A DNA stretch of 64,000 nt from Salinibacterium sp. (GTDB taxonomy: Bacteria > Actinomycetota > Actinomycetes > Actinomycetales > Microbacteriaceae), in NCBI GenBank assembly GCA_015234465.1, contig JADGNA010000008.1:930001-994000 (forward strand), read 5' to 3'. The position numbers were made by a program, and so were the translations under genes. The notes below the pieces were generated by a model. It ran no database searches, was not told the origin of the DNA, and saw only the letters and a list, made by a program, of their open reading frames with translations. Positions within the stretch are counted from its first letter, which is position 1, and every line of letters starts with the position of its first letter. Below are positions 41,376 through 49,000 of this stretch, piece after piece.

Positions 41376-42468
41376 GCTGCGTAGTCTGCCCCATCCCGAT
41401 GAGCAGGCGCTTGGAGGGGCCCTCCGCTATCGCGCCGTGGTCGACGCCCTCGAGGAGTTCTTCGACACCTCGGGCGCTCGCGCTGCCGCGTACGGCCCGG
41501 AGTACGTGGAGCTGTGGCGGGAGCTCCGCCGCAACACGACGGGCGGCAAACTGTTTCGACCAAGGATGGTCATCGCCGCCTTCGACGGTTTCGGTGGTCC
41601 GAACGACGACGACGCCCGCGCGGTGCCGTGGGTCGGTGCCGCGTTCGAGCTGCTGCACACCGCCCTGATCGTGCACGACGACGTCATCGACCGTGACTTC
41701 GTGCGTCGCGGCACGCCCAACATCTCCGGCACCTACCGCGAGAGGGCCCGAGCCGCTGGCGTCCCAGCGCACGACGCGGAGCACCGCGGCCTGAGCGCCG
41801 CGGTCATCGCCGGCGACCTCGCCCTCTTCTACGCCTACCGACTCATCGATCGCAGCGGCGTCGACGAGCTGCGGCGCCGCCAGCTCCTCGACCTCATGGA
41901 TGAGGCCCTCTTCGCGAGCGCTGCAGGTGAACTCCTCGACCTCGACTACTCGGGTGCCATCCTCATCCCGACGGTCGACAACATCCTGTCGATGGCACGG
42001 CTCAAGACGGCGGTCTACTCCTTCGAGGTGCCGCTCAAGGCGGGCGCCGTGCTCGCGGGTGCGCCCGACTCCGTTATCCAGGCGATGGGCGACTTCGGCC
42101 GCGAGGTCGGCACGGCCTATCAGATCGTCGACGACCTCCTCGGGGTCTTCGGCGACACCGAGGAGACCGGCAAGTCGAACACGAGCGACCTGCGCGAGGG
42201 CAAGCGCACGGTGCTCGTCGCCCACGCGGCGGCGACGGCGGCGTGGGCCGAGATGGCGCCGCTGTTCGGTTCCGCCGAACTGTCGGAGGCGGATGCGCAG
42301 GCACTGCGTGCCAAGCTGGAGCAGAGCGGTGCCCGCGCCTACGCCGAGGACCTCCTCGCCCAGCACGTCAACCGTGCCAGGGCGGTGCTGGCCCGCCCCG
42401 AAGTGCCGGAGTCGCTGCGCCGTGAGCTCGAACCCGTCATCGACATCGTCCTGAGGAGGGGCCGTTGA
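41374..42468 (+). CDS. crtE: Geranylgeranyl diphosphate synthase (polyprenyl synthetase)
   Basis: 364 aa from the ATG at 41374, which has a GGGGAGG site. First Asp-rich motif in LIVHDDVIDRD (about 92-102), second motif in YQIVDDLLGVFGD (about 249-261), and GGKLFRPRMV near the start. Condenses IPP with DMAPP to C20 GGPP (the first carotenoid step). It heads the crtE-B-I-Ye-Yf-Eb operon in which each gene overlaps the next. Its promoter must lie within the 5' coding part of idi. Confidence 0.92.
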   Translation: MLRSLPHPDEQALGGALRYRAVVDALEEFFDTSGARAAAYGPEYVELWRELRRNTTGGKLFRPRMVIAAFDGFGGPNDDDARAVPWVGAAFELLHTALIVHDDVIDRDFVRRGTPNISGTYRERARAAGVPAHDAEHRGLSAAVIAGDLALFYAYRLIDRSGVDELRRRQLLDLMDEALFASAAGELLDLDYSGAILIPTVDNILSMARLKTAVYSFEVPLKAGAVLAGAPDSVIQAMGDFGREVGTAYQIVDDLLGVFGDTEETGKSNTSDLREGKRTVLVAHAAATAAWAEMAPLFGSAELSEADAQALRAKLEQSGARAYAEDLLAQHVNRARAVLARPEVPESLRRELEPVIDIVLRRGR

Positions 42469-43346
42469 GCAACACCTCCCTGCAGCGCCTCGACATCTAC
42501 ACGCGGGTCTGCGAGCGGGCCGCTGCCCTCGTCATCCGCGAGTACTCGACCTCCTTCGGCGCCGCCTCCCGCCTGCTCGAGCCGGCCGTGCGGCGACACG
42601 TCGCCAACATCTACGCGCTCGTGCGGGTCGCGGATGAGGTCGTCGACGGGGCATCCGATGACGCGGGGCTGACCCCCGAGCAGGCCGCCGTCGCGCTCGA
42701 CGAGCTGGAGGCCCAGACCGACCTGGCGCTCGAGCGGGGTTACTGCACCAACCCCATCGTGCACGCCTTCGCCCGCACGGCCCGCGAGGTCGGCTTCGGG
42801 CGGGAGCTCACGGCACCCTTCTTCGCCTCCATGCGCGCCGACCTCGAACAGGCCGTGCACGACCCCGAGAGCTTCACGCGCTACGTCTACGGCTCGGCCG
42901 AGGTCATCGGACTCATGTGCCTGCGGGCCTTCCTGGCCGGCCACCAGCGCAGCGACGAGCAGATGCTCGAACTGCAGGCGGGCGCCCGTGCCCTCGGCGC
43001 CGCATTCCAGAAGGTCAACTTCCTCCGCGACCTCGCCGACGACTACCAGGCGCTCGGCCGCAGCTACTTTCCCGACGTGGATGTCGAGACCTTCAGCGAG
43101 GACGACAAGACGCGCATCCTGGATGACATCGACTCCGACCTGAGGGTGTCCCGCGCCGCCCTGCCCCTGCTTCCACCAGGCAGCCGCAAGGCCGTGTGCC
43201 TCGCGCAGTCGCTCTTCGCCGAGCTCGCCCGACGCCTGCGGGCCACCCCCGCTCGTGACATCCTGGCCGCCCGACTGAGCGTGCCGACCCCCGTCAAGGT
43301 GCGCCTGGCCGCGGCCGCCGCAGCGGGACGGATGCCTCGCGCATGA
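42465..43346 (+). CDS. crtB: Phytoene synthase
   Basis: 293 aa. Both substrate-binding Asp motifs are present: VRVADEVVDGASDD (about 50-63) and NFLRDLADDYQALGRSYFP (about 185-203). Joins two GGPP head to head to phytoene. TTG start overlapping the crtE stop (TTGA), with an AGGAGG site inside the end of crtE. Cytoplasmic, membrane-associated. Confidence 0.95.
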   Translation: MSNTSLQRLDIYTRVCERAAALVIREYSTSFGAASRLLEPAVRRHVANIYALVRVADEVVDGASDDAGLTPEQAAVALDELEAQTDLALERGYCTNPIVHAFARTAREVGFGRELTAPFFASMRADLEQAVHDPESFTRYVYGSAEVIGLMCLRAFLAGHQRSDEQMLELQAGARALGAAFQKVNFLRDLADDYQALGRSYFPDVDVETFSEDDKTRILDDIDSDLRVSRAALPLLPPGSRKAVCLAQSLFAELARRLRATPARDILAARLSVPTPVKVRLAAAAAAGRMPRA

Positions 43347-44950
43347 GCTCCTCGTCTGAACCGCAGCGCGTCATCGTCATCGGCGGCGGCATCACGGGGC
43401 TCGCGACCGCCGGCCTCCTCGCCCGGGAGGGGCACTCGGTGACACTGCTCGAGAAGCAGCCCGCCGTCGGCGGTCGCGCCGGCCTGCTCGAGGTCGACGG
43501 CTTCCGCTTCGACACGGGCCCCTCCTGGTATCTCATGCCCGAAGTGTTCGACCACTTCTTCCGGCTCATGGGCACTTCCTCCGCCGAGCAGCTCGACCTC
43601 GTCAAGCTGGACCCGGGCTACCGCGTCTTCTTCGAAGACGTCGCGGAGCCCATCGCGATCACCTCCTCGCGCTCGGCCAATATCGAACTGTTCGACTCGA
43701 TCGAGCCGGGGGCGGGGCGGCGCCTCGCCCGCTACCTCGACTCGGCGGCCGACACCTACGAGATGGCCAAGCGGCGCTTCCTCTACTCGACCTTCGAGTC
43801 GTTCCGGCCCCTCCTCACGCCAGACGTGCTGGCCCGCCTGCCCAAGCTGGCGCGGCTGCTGCTGCGCTCGCTCGACTCGCACGCGGCATCCGTCACCCGT
43901 GACCCGCGCCTGCAGCAGATCCTCGGCTACCCGGCGGTCTTCCTCGGCTCCTCGCCCTTCGATACGCCGAGCATGTACCACCTCATGAGCCACCTCGACA
44001 TGACCGATGGTGTGTACTACCCGCGCGGCGGATTCACGAAGGTGATTTCGCGGATTGCGGCCGTCGCGGCGGATGCCGGTGCCGAGATCCGCATTTCGGC
44101 GCCCGTCGCGCGCATCCTCACCTCGGGTGGTGTCGCGATCGGCGTCGAGCTCGAGAACGGTGAGGTGCTCGACGCCGACATCGTTGTGTCGACGGCCGAC
44201 CTTCACCACTCCGAGACGGCGCTGCTGCCGCGCGAACTCCAGACCTACCCCGCCGAGTACTGGGAGAAGCGCGTCGCCGGCCCGGGCGCCATGCTGCTCT
44301 ACCTCGGCGTCGAGGGCGAGCTGCCCCAGCTCGAGCACCACACACTGCTCTTCGCGCGCGACTGGCGCGAGAACTTCGACTCCATCTTCGGCACGCCGAC
44401 GAGCATCCCCGAGGTGCCGAGCCTCTACGTCTGCAAGCCCTCTGGTGTGGACCCGGATGTCGCGCCCGCCGGTCACTCGAACGTCTTCGTGCTCGTGCCC
44501 ATCCCCGCCGACCCGACGCTCACCGAACCCGAGCTCACCGAGTTGGGTGACCGCGTGATCGAGCAGATCGCCTCGTGGACAGGCATCCCCGACCTCGCCT
44601 CCCGCATCGTCGTGCGTCGCACGGTCGGGCCCGCCGACTTCGCGGCCGACCTCAACGTGTGGAAGGGCTCCGCCCTCGGGCCGGCGCACACGCTCAAGCA
44701 GAGCGCCTTCTTTCGCGGGGCAAACGTGAGCAAGCACGTGCGCGGACTCCTCTACGCGGGCAGCTCGAGCATCCCGGGCATCGGGCTGCCGATGTGCCTC
44801 ATCAGCGCGGAGCTCGTGCTCAAGCGGCTGCGCGGCGACACCTCGACGGAGGCGCTGCCGGAGCCGCCGCCGGTTCAGCCCGGCGATACTTCGCGGGTTG
44901 AGCCTGTCGAAACGTCGCGGGCAGAGCCTGTCGAAACCGAGGAGCCCTGA
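43343..44950 (+). CDS. crtI: Phytoene desaturase (lycopene-forming)
   Basis: 535 aa. FAD motif VIVIGGGITGLATAGLLA (about 10-27), then the CrtI N-terminal region GGRAGLLEVDGFRFDTGPSW in two parts, and the C-terminal CrtI signature GSSSIPGIGLPMCLISAELV (473-492, quoted in its entirety at 20 residues). Converts phytoene to lycopene in four desaturations. After the family C-terminus it has a Pro/Glu-rich tail of about 40 residues containing two copies of an 8-residue unit (RVEPVETS, RAEPVETE) encoded by a 24-bp tandem repeat of palindromic-element type. Coupled to crtB (ATGA) and to crtYe. Confidence 0.95.
   Translation: MSSSSEPQRVIVIGGGITGLATAGLLAREGHSVTLLEKQPAVGGRAGLLEVDGFRFDTGPSWYLMPEVFDHFFRLMGTSSAEQLDLVKLDPGYRVFFEDVAEPIAITSSRSANIELFDSIEPGAGRRLARYLDSAADTYEMAKRRFLYSTFESFRPLLTPDVLARLPKLARLLLRSLDSHAASVTRDPRLQQILGYPAVFLGSSPFDTPSMYHLMSHLDMTDGVYYPRGGFTKVISRIAAVAADAGAEIRISAPVARILTSGGVAIGVELENGEVLDADIVVSTADLHHSETALLPRELQTYPAEYWEKRVAGPGAMLLYLGVEGELPQLEHHTLLFARDWRENFDSIFGTPTSIPEVPSLYVCKPSGVDPDVAPAGHSNVFVLVPIPADPTLTEPELTELGDRVIEQIASWTGIPDLASRIVVRRTVGPADFAADLNVWKGSALGPAHTLKQSAFFRGANVSKHVRGLLYAGSSSIPGIGLPMCLISAELVLKRLRGDTSTEALPEPPPVQPGDTSRVEPVETSRAEPVETEEP
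44893..44940. repeat. Element A3: two 24-bp units inside the crtI 3' end
   Basis: Units at 44893-44916 and 44917-44940 share AGCCTGTCGAAAC and encode RVEPVET and RAEPVET. The TTGAG...TCGAAAC core is related to the half-element of A1 and A2. It lengthens the reading frame without breaking it. Confidence 0.75.
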
Positions 44951-45336
44951 TGCACCTTGCCTATCTCGCCGCGCTCATCGTCTCGCTCTTCTGCATGACG
45001 CTCCTCGACCGCCGCTTCACGCTCTTCTTCTGGCGGGACTGGCGCCGCGCCACCATCGTCATGGCGATCGGCATCGTCTTCTTCGTGATCTGGGACTTCG
45101 CGGGCATCAGCCTCGACATCTTCTACCGCGGCAACAGCCCGTGGATGACCGGCATCGAGATCGCCCCCGAGATGCCGATAGAGGAACTCTTCTTCCTCGC
45201 GTTGCTCTGCTACGTGACGATGGTCGCGTATGGCGGTTTCGATGCGCTCCTTCGTCGCTACTCAACCCCCCGGGCCAGCGGGTTGAGCAAGCCCGCCAGG
45301 ACTGTATCGAAACCCGGAATGGATAGCGCGCGATGA
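44950..45336 (+). CDS. crtYe: Heterodimeric lycopene cyclase subunit, CrtYe/LbtA type
   Basis: 128 aa, three hydrophobic segments. The family motif for the C50 cyclase subunits is seen in PEMPIEELFFLALLCYV (about 76-92). With the next gene product it cyclises the ends of the C50 chain after elongation. The family core ends near residue 102 (GGFDALLRR); the last 26 residues (beginning YSTPRASG) are encoded by half of palindromic element A. Starts on TGATG, overlapping the crtI stop by one base. Confidence 0.9.
   Translation: MHLAYLAALIVSLFCMTLLDRRFTLFFWRDWRRATIVMAIGIVFFVIWDFAGISLDIFYRGNSPWMTGIEIAPEMPIEELFFLALLCYVTMVAYGGFDALLRRYSTPRASGLSKPARTVSKPGMDSAR
45258..45315. repeat. Element A2: half palindrome inside the crtYe 3' end
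   Basis: TACTCAACCC and GGGTTGAG form the inner hairpin, followed by AAGCCCGCCAGGACTGTATC and GAAACCC. On the minus strand of A1 (192-278) the same order and nearly the same bases are found. The left outer arm present in A1 is missing. The element is read in frame and provides the last residues of CrtYe. Confidence 0.82.
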
Positions 45337-45725
45337 CCTACTGGGCGCTCAACGCGGTGTTCCTCGCGGTCGTCGTGCTCGTGGCATCCGCTGCCCTGCT
45401 CGCCCGGCGCTCGCCACAGTGGCGCTCGCTCGGCCTCGCGGCCATCGCGGTGCTCGCGTTGACGGCCGTCTTCGACAACGTCATGATCGCGGTCGACCTG
45501 TTCGGCTACAACGATGACCGCATCTCGGGTGCCTTCCTGGGGCTCGCGCCCCTGGAGGACTTCGCCTACGCGATCGCGGCGGTCGTGCTGCTGCCGTCGC
45601 TGTGGCATCTGCTTGCGCGGCGGGGCGCGCGTGCGAACGCCGAGCCCGCGACATCCGGAGCCACCGCGCCCGAGCGCGCAGCATCCGACACCGCCGCATC
45701 CGACACCGAACGGGGCCGCGCGTGA
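45333..45725 (+). CDS. crtYf: Heterodimeric lycopene cyclase subunit, CrtYf/LbtB type
   Basis: 130 aa. Three hydrophobic segments and the family motif APLEDFAYAIAAVVLLPSLW (about 70-89). Partner of CrtYe in forming the cyclic end groups of the C50 carotenoid. The C-terminal 30 residues are Ala/Ser/Thr-rich and include a 15-bp tandem duplication (45681-45695, 45696-45710) that repeats ASDTA. Starts inside the crtYe stop (ATGA overlap). Confidence 0.9.
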   Translation: MTYWALNAVFLAVVVLVASAALLARRSPQWRSLGLAAIAVLALTAVFDNVMIAVDLFGYNDDRISGAFLGLAPLEDFAYAIAAVVLLPSLWHLLARRGARANAEPATSGATAPERAASDTAASDTERGRA

Positions 45726-46588
45726 CCGCACTCAAGACGCTCATCCTGTCGTCGCGCCCGCTCAGCTGGATCAACACGGCGTTCCCCTTCGCGGCCGCCT
45801 ACCTGCTGACGACGCGCGAGGTCGATGCGGTGCTCATCGTCGGCACGATCTACTTCCTCATCCCGTACAACCTCGCCATGTACGGCATCAACGACGTCTT
45901 CGACTACGAGTCCGATCTCGCGAACCCGCGCAAGGGCGGCGTCGAGGGCGCGCTGCTGGCGCCCGAGCTGCACAAGCCGACGCTGTGGGCGGCGGCGCTC
46001 ACGAACATCCCGTTCCTCGTGTTCCTCGTCGCGGTCGGCGGCCCCCTCTCCTGGCTTGTGCTCGCGGTCAGCGTCTTCGCCGTCATCGCGTACTCGGCGA
46101 AGGGCCTCCGCTTCAAGGAACGCCCCATCCTCGACTCCCTCACCTCCAGCACCCACTTCGTCTCGCCCGCGCTCTACGGGCTCGTGCTCGCGGGGGCGGA
46201 GTTCACGCCCGCGCTGTGGCTGATCCTGGCCGCGTTCTTCCTCTGGGGGATGGCGAGTCACGCATTCGGTGCAGTGCAAGACGTGATCGCCGATCGGGAG
46301 GGAGGGATCGCCTCCATCGCGACCGTCTTCGGTGCCCGCGCCACGACACGGCTCGCCATCTGTCTGTACCTCGCGGCGGGCATCCTGCTGCTCTTCACCG
46401 GGTGGCCGGGCGCGCTCGCCGCCGTGCTCGCGCTCCCCTACGTGTGGGCGTGCGCACCCTTCTGGAACGTGACGGATGCCACGGCCGAGACCGCCAACCG
46501 CGGCTGGCGCAAGTTCCTCGCGCTCAACTTCGCCTGCGGCTTCCTCGTGACGATGCTGCTCATCCTCTGGTGGAACCTTTCGGCGTAG
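45722..46588 (+). CDS. crtEb: Lycopene elongase / C50 carotenoid prenyltransferase
   Basis: 288 aa from the GTG at 45722 (GTGA overlap). UbiA-type membrane prenyltransferase: first Asp motif YGINDVFDYESDLANPRKGG (about 58-77) and second motif GAVQDVIADREGGIASIAT (about 181-199), with about eight hydrophobic segments. Adds C5 units from DMAPP to both ends of lycopene, giving flavuxanthin or a related C50 precursor that CrtYe/Yf cyclise. The product is decaprenoxanthin- or sarcinaxanthin-like; the exact isomer cannot be read from the sequence. Confidence 0.93.
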   Translation: MTALKTLILSSRPLSWINTAFPFAAAYLLTTREVDAVLIVGTIYFLIPYNLAMYGINDVFDYESDLANPRKGGVEGALLAPELHKPTLWAAALTNIPFLVFLVAVGGPLSWLVLAVSVFAVIAYSAKGLRFKERPILDSLTSSTHFVSPALYGLVLAGAEFTPALWLILAAFFLWGMASHAFGAVQDVIADREGGIASIATVFGARATTRLAICLYLAAGILLLFTGWPGALAAVLALPYVWACAPFWNVTDATAETANRGWRKFLALNFACGFLVTMLLILWWNLSA

Positions 46589-47005
46589 CTACTCCGTGTA
46601 GCCGAGGTTCCGCGCCATCCGCTCCAGCGACGTCACCGTGGTGCGGTACTCCGCGTCGGTGAGGTCCTGCGCGAGCGAGTTGCGGAGGCCATCGACGACT
46701 TCGGTGAGCCGGGTGAAGGCGAGGGTTCCGCGGTCGGTGATCTTGTATTCGTTGCCGTCGAACGCCACCCAGCCGCTCTCGATGAGCTCCGCGAGGTGGT
46801 TGCTTGCCCTCTCGCCACTGTCCGGCTCGACGAAGGGGGCGATCGCGTGGTCGAGCTGCTCGGGTGTGGAGGCGCTCGCCGAGATGACGGAGAGCAACTG
46901 CCACTGTCGGCGCGTGACGCCGTGTTCCTCGATGATGGCGGCGAATCGCTCCTCGATGAGGTTGTCGACGAGCTTCAGCCAGTATCCGATCGGTCTGTCA
47001 GCCAT
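46589..47005 (-). CDS. MarR-family winged-helix regulator
   Basis: 138 aa. MarR-like fold: RRQWQLLSVISASASTPEQL, then NHLAELIESGWVAFDGNEYKITDRG. It begins MADRPIGYWLKLVDNLIEE. The stop codon is directly adjacent to the crtEb stop, convergent. TAGGGT ends 6 nt before the ATG, with no ribosome site, suggesting leaderless expression. Its target is unknown; it could be pigment genes by proximity only. Confidence 0.82.
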   Translation of the reverse strand: MADRPIGYWLKLVDNLIEERFAAIIEEHGVTRRQWQLLSVISASASTPEQLDHAIAPFVEPDSGERASNHLAELIESGWVAFDGNEYKITDRGTLAFTRLTEVVDGLRNSLAQDLTDAEYRTTVTSLERMARNLGYTE

Positions 47006-47069
47006 GCCGCCACCCTAGCCACGAGGCATCCGCTGGGCAACGGATGCTTCGGCTCCACAATCCGGCCTC

Positions 47070-47159
47070 GCCCCGCCGCCCCACACGAATGACCGCGTTT
47101 CGGACAAATGATTGCGCCGCGGCACGATCATCTGTCCGAAACCCAGTCATGGGCGGGGC
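47070..47159. repeat. Palindromic element F
   Basis: GCCCCGCC (47070-47077) pairs with GGCGGGGC (47152-47159). After an 11-nt unpaired insertion on the left, ATGACCGCGTTTCGGACAAA pairs with the right arm (TCTGTCCGAAACCCAGTCAT), then ATGATTG with CGATCAT. It occupies much of the 227-bp gap between the MarR start and the next gene. Confidence 0.82.
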
Positions 47160-47169
47160 AAAAGGGCGA

Positions 47170-47198
47170 GCTACCGGCACACCCAAGCCACCGGTAGC
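47170..47198 (-). terminator. Hairpin after the PEP mutase-family gene
   Basis: GCTACCGG (47170-47177) and CCGGTAGC (47191-47198) are perfect 8-bp arms with a 13-nt loop, 34 nt past the stop of the leftward gene ending at 47233. Confidence 0.55.
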
Positions 47199-47232
47199 CC
47201 GGCAGGGTGCCAGCCGGCAGGCGCGCGCAGCC

Positions 47233-48027
47233 CTAGAACGCGAAGCCGAGTTCCTCGGGGTACGGGCCGAGGCGCGTGAGCTGGGCGGCGGCATCCTGCA
47301 GGTGCGCGAGTGTGAGCCCCATGGTGCCGGGGCCGAAGCTCACGCGGGCGACGCCGAGCTCAGCGAGCCGCTTGAGGGGCACGCCCCCGGGCTTGCCGAT
47401 GACGGAGATGAGCCCGTTGACCTCGTCGAGGGCTCGCTTGACCATGTCTTCGTCCTTGAGTCCGAGGAAGAAGATGCAGTCGGCGCCCGCCTCGAGGTAG
47501 GCATTAGCCCGTTCGACGGCTTCGTCCCAGTCGCCACCGGGTGCCGCGAGCGTGTCGACGCGCGCATTGATGACGATCGGGATGCCCGAGACCGCCCCGG
47601 CGGCACGAGCGGCGGCGACGCGGTCGGCCGCCTCGGCGATTGGGAACTGCGGTGCCTTCTCCGGCCCGACGCTGTCTTCGATGTTGAGTCCCGCCGCGCC
47701 CAGCTCGATGAGGCGCGAGACATTTTTCTCGACTCCCTTGGCCGTCTCGGAGTAGCCCTTCTCGAAGTCGACCGACACGGGCAGCTCGGTCGCGCCGATT
47801 ATCGGCTTGACGGCCTCGAGCGCCTGGTCGGCCGTCATGCCCTCGCCGTCGGGAAGACCGCGGGCGAAGGAGATCGAGTGGCTCGCGGTCGCGAGGGCCT
47901 TCATGCCCGGCACCTCGCTCACGATGCGTGCGGTCACGACGTCCCAGACGTTCGCGACGATGAGGGGGCTGCCGGGCACGTGGAGGGAGCGCAGGAGCTC
48001 GGCCTTGACGAAGGTGGGGTTGGTCAT
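47233..48027 (-). CDS. Isocitrate lyase/PEP mutase superfamily protein
   Basis: 264 aa. The superfamily barrel is recognised by LIVANVWDVVTARIV (about 22-36), SVDFEKGYSE (about 85-94) and GAAGLNIEDSVG (about 110-121), where the Glu-Asp pair binds Mg2+. The isocitrate lyase KKCGH motif is lacking, so it belongs with the PEP phosphonomutase, oxaloacetate hydrolase or carboxyphosphonoenolpyruvate mutase branch. No phosphonate genes are nearby. It probably cleaves or rearranges a small 2-oxo acid; substrate unknown. Confidence 0.84.
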   Translation of the reverse strand: MTNPTFVKAELLRSLHVPGSPLIVANVWDVVTARIVSEVPGMKALATASHSISFARGLPDGEGMTADQALEAVKPIIGATELPVSVDFEKGYSETAKGVEKNVSRLIELGAAGLNIEDSVGPEKAPQFPIAEAADRVAAARAAGAVSGIPIVINARVDTLAAPGGDWDEAVERANAYLEAGADCIFFLGLKDEDMVKRALDEVNGLISVIGKPGGVPLKRLAELGVARVSFGPGTMGLTLAHLQDAAAQLTRLGPYPEELGFAF

Positions 48028-48068
48028 GCCCTAAGAGTGGCCCCACTCCGCGGCATCCGCCACCCCTG

Positions 48069-48174
48069 CCCTTTCATAACCCGGCCCTTTCACAACTCAG
48101 GACTGGCCTTTCACAACTCAGGAGTCAGGTGCCGTGACGGCCGACTCCCCAGGTGACTCCTGAGTTGGGAAAGG
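48069..48174. repeat. Palindromic element G with tandem left arms
   Basis: CCTTTCACAACTCAGGAGTC plus A (48107-48127) pairs with the arm at 48154-48174 with one mismatch. The left arm is preceded by another copy (CCTTTCACAACTCAGGACTG, from 48086) and by a degenerate one (CCCTTTCATAACCCGG, 48069-48084). The right half is part of the adjacent esterase gene, whose stop codon is in the left arm. Confidence 0.84.
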
Positions 48175-48984
48175 GGTGAGGTGTTCGTCGAGGAAGCCTG
48201 CGATGAGCGCCATGACGGATGGCGTCTCGAGCGCCGGGTCTTCGTGCCCCGCGCCGCCGACGATGTGGAGGGCGGATGTCGCCCCGAGGCCGACGAGTGC
48301 GTCGTGCAGTACGCGGCTGTGTTCGAGGGGCACGATGGCGTCGCGGTCACCGTGGAGCAGTAGGTGGGGCGGGGCGTCGCGGTGGGCGCGCCAGCGCGGG
48401 CTCGCGGCGCGCAGCACGAGGTCACGATCGGCGGATGTCACGGTCTCGAGTCGGAGGTAGCCGGACGTTGACGGCTCCGGCAGGTTGCGCGCCTCAAACG
48501 GCGACCGAAACGAGCTCATGACGAGGTCGGTCGGCGGATACCAGGCGACGACGGCCCCGACACTGCTCGGCTGGTCGAGATGGTCACCGACGGGGCCGCT
48601 GTCGTCTGCCGTGAGAGCCGCGAGCGAAGCGAGGTGGCCACCCGCGGATGCTCCCCCGAGCCCGATGCGCGCGGGGTCGATGCCGTGCTCGGCAGCGTTG
48701 GCCCGCAACCACCGGACGGCCGCCTTGACGTCGTGCACGGCGGCCGGGTGGAGGGCGTCGCCGCTGAGGCGGTAGCTCGCGCTGGCGACGACGAATCCGC
48801 GCTCGACGAGGGGAAGCATCCGCCCCTCCACATCGTCGCGCTTGTCGCCGACCGACCAGCCTCCGCCGTGCAGGTAGATGAACAGCGGATGCTGCGCGGC
48901 ACCGTCGTCGGGCACGTACAGGTCGAGCGTGACGTCGCGCTGCGGCGTGCTCGCGTAGACGAGGTCGTGCCGTGTCGTCACCAT
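48118..48984 (-). CDS. Alpha/beta hydrolase, HSL/acetyl esterase type
   Basis: 288 aa. The oxyanion motif HGGGWSVGD (about 35-43), nucleophile GGASAGGHLAS (about 105-115), catalytic Asp in LHGDRDAIVPLEH (about 207-219) and His in GGAGHEDPAL (about 242). A carboxylesterase of the hormone-sensitive lipase group, cytoplasmic by lack of a signal peptide. The last residues (TQESPGESAVTAPDS) and the stop lie in palindromic element G, so the original C-terminus may have been replaced. Confidence 0.87.
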   Translation of the reverse strand: MVTTRHDLVYASTPQRDVTLDLYVPDDGAAQHPLFIYLHGGGWSVGDKRDDVEGRMLPLVERGFVVASASYRLSGDALHPAAVHDVKAAVRWLRANAAEHGIDPARIGLGGASAGGHLASLAALTADDSGPVGDHLDQPSSVGAVVAWYPPTDLVMSSFRSPFEARNLPEPSTSGYLRLETVTSADRDLVLRAASPRWRAHRDAPPHLLLHGDRDAIVPLEHSRVLHDALVGLGATSALHIVGGAGHEDPALETPSVMALIAGFLDEHLTPFPTQESPGESAVTAPDS

Positions 48985-49000
48985 GAAGGGCCTCCCGGAG

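Noticed and set aside
43064-44737. 557-codon open frame opposite crtI
   Set aside because: Low-complexity antisense product; crtI is unambiguous and coupled to its neighbours.
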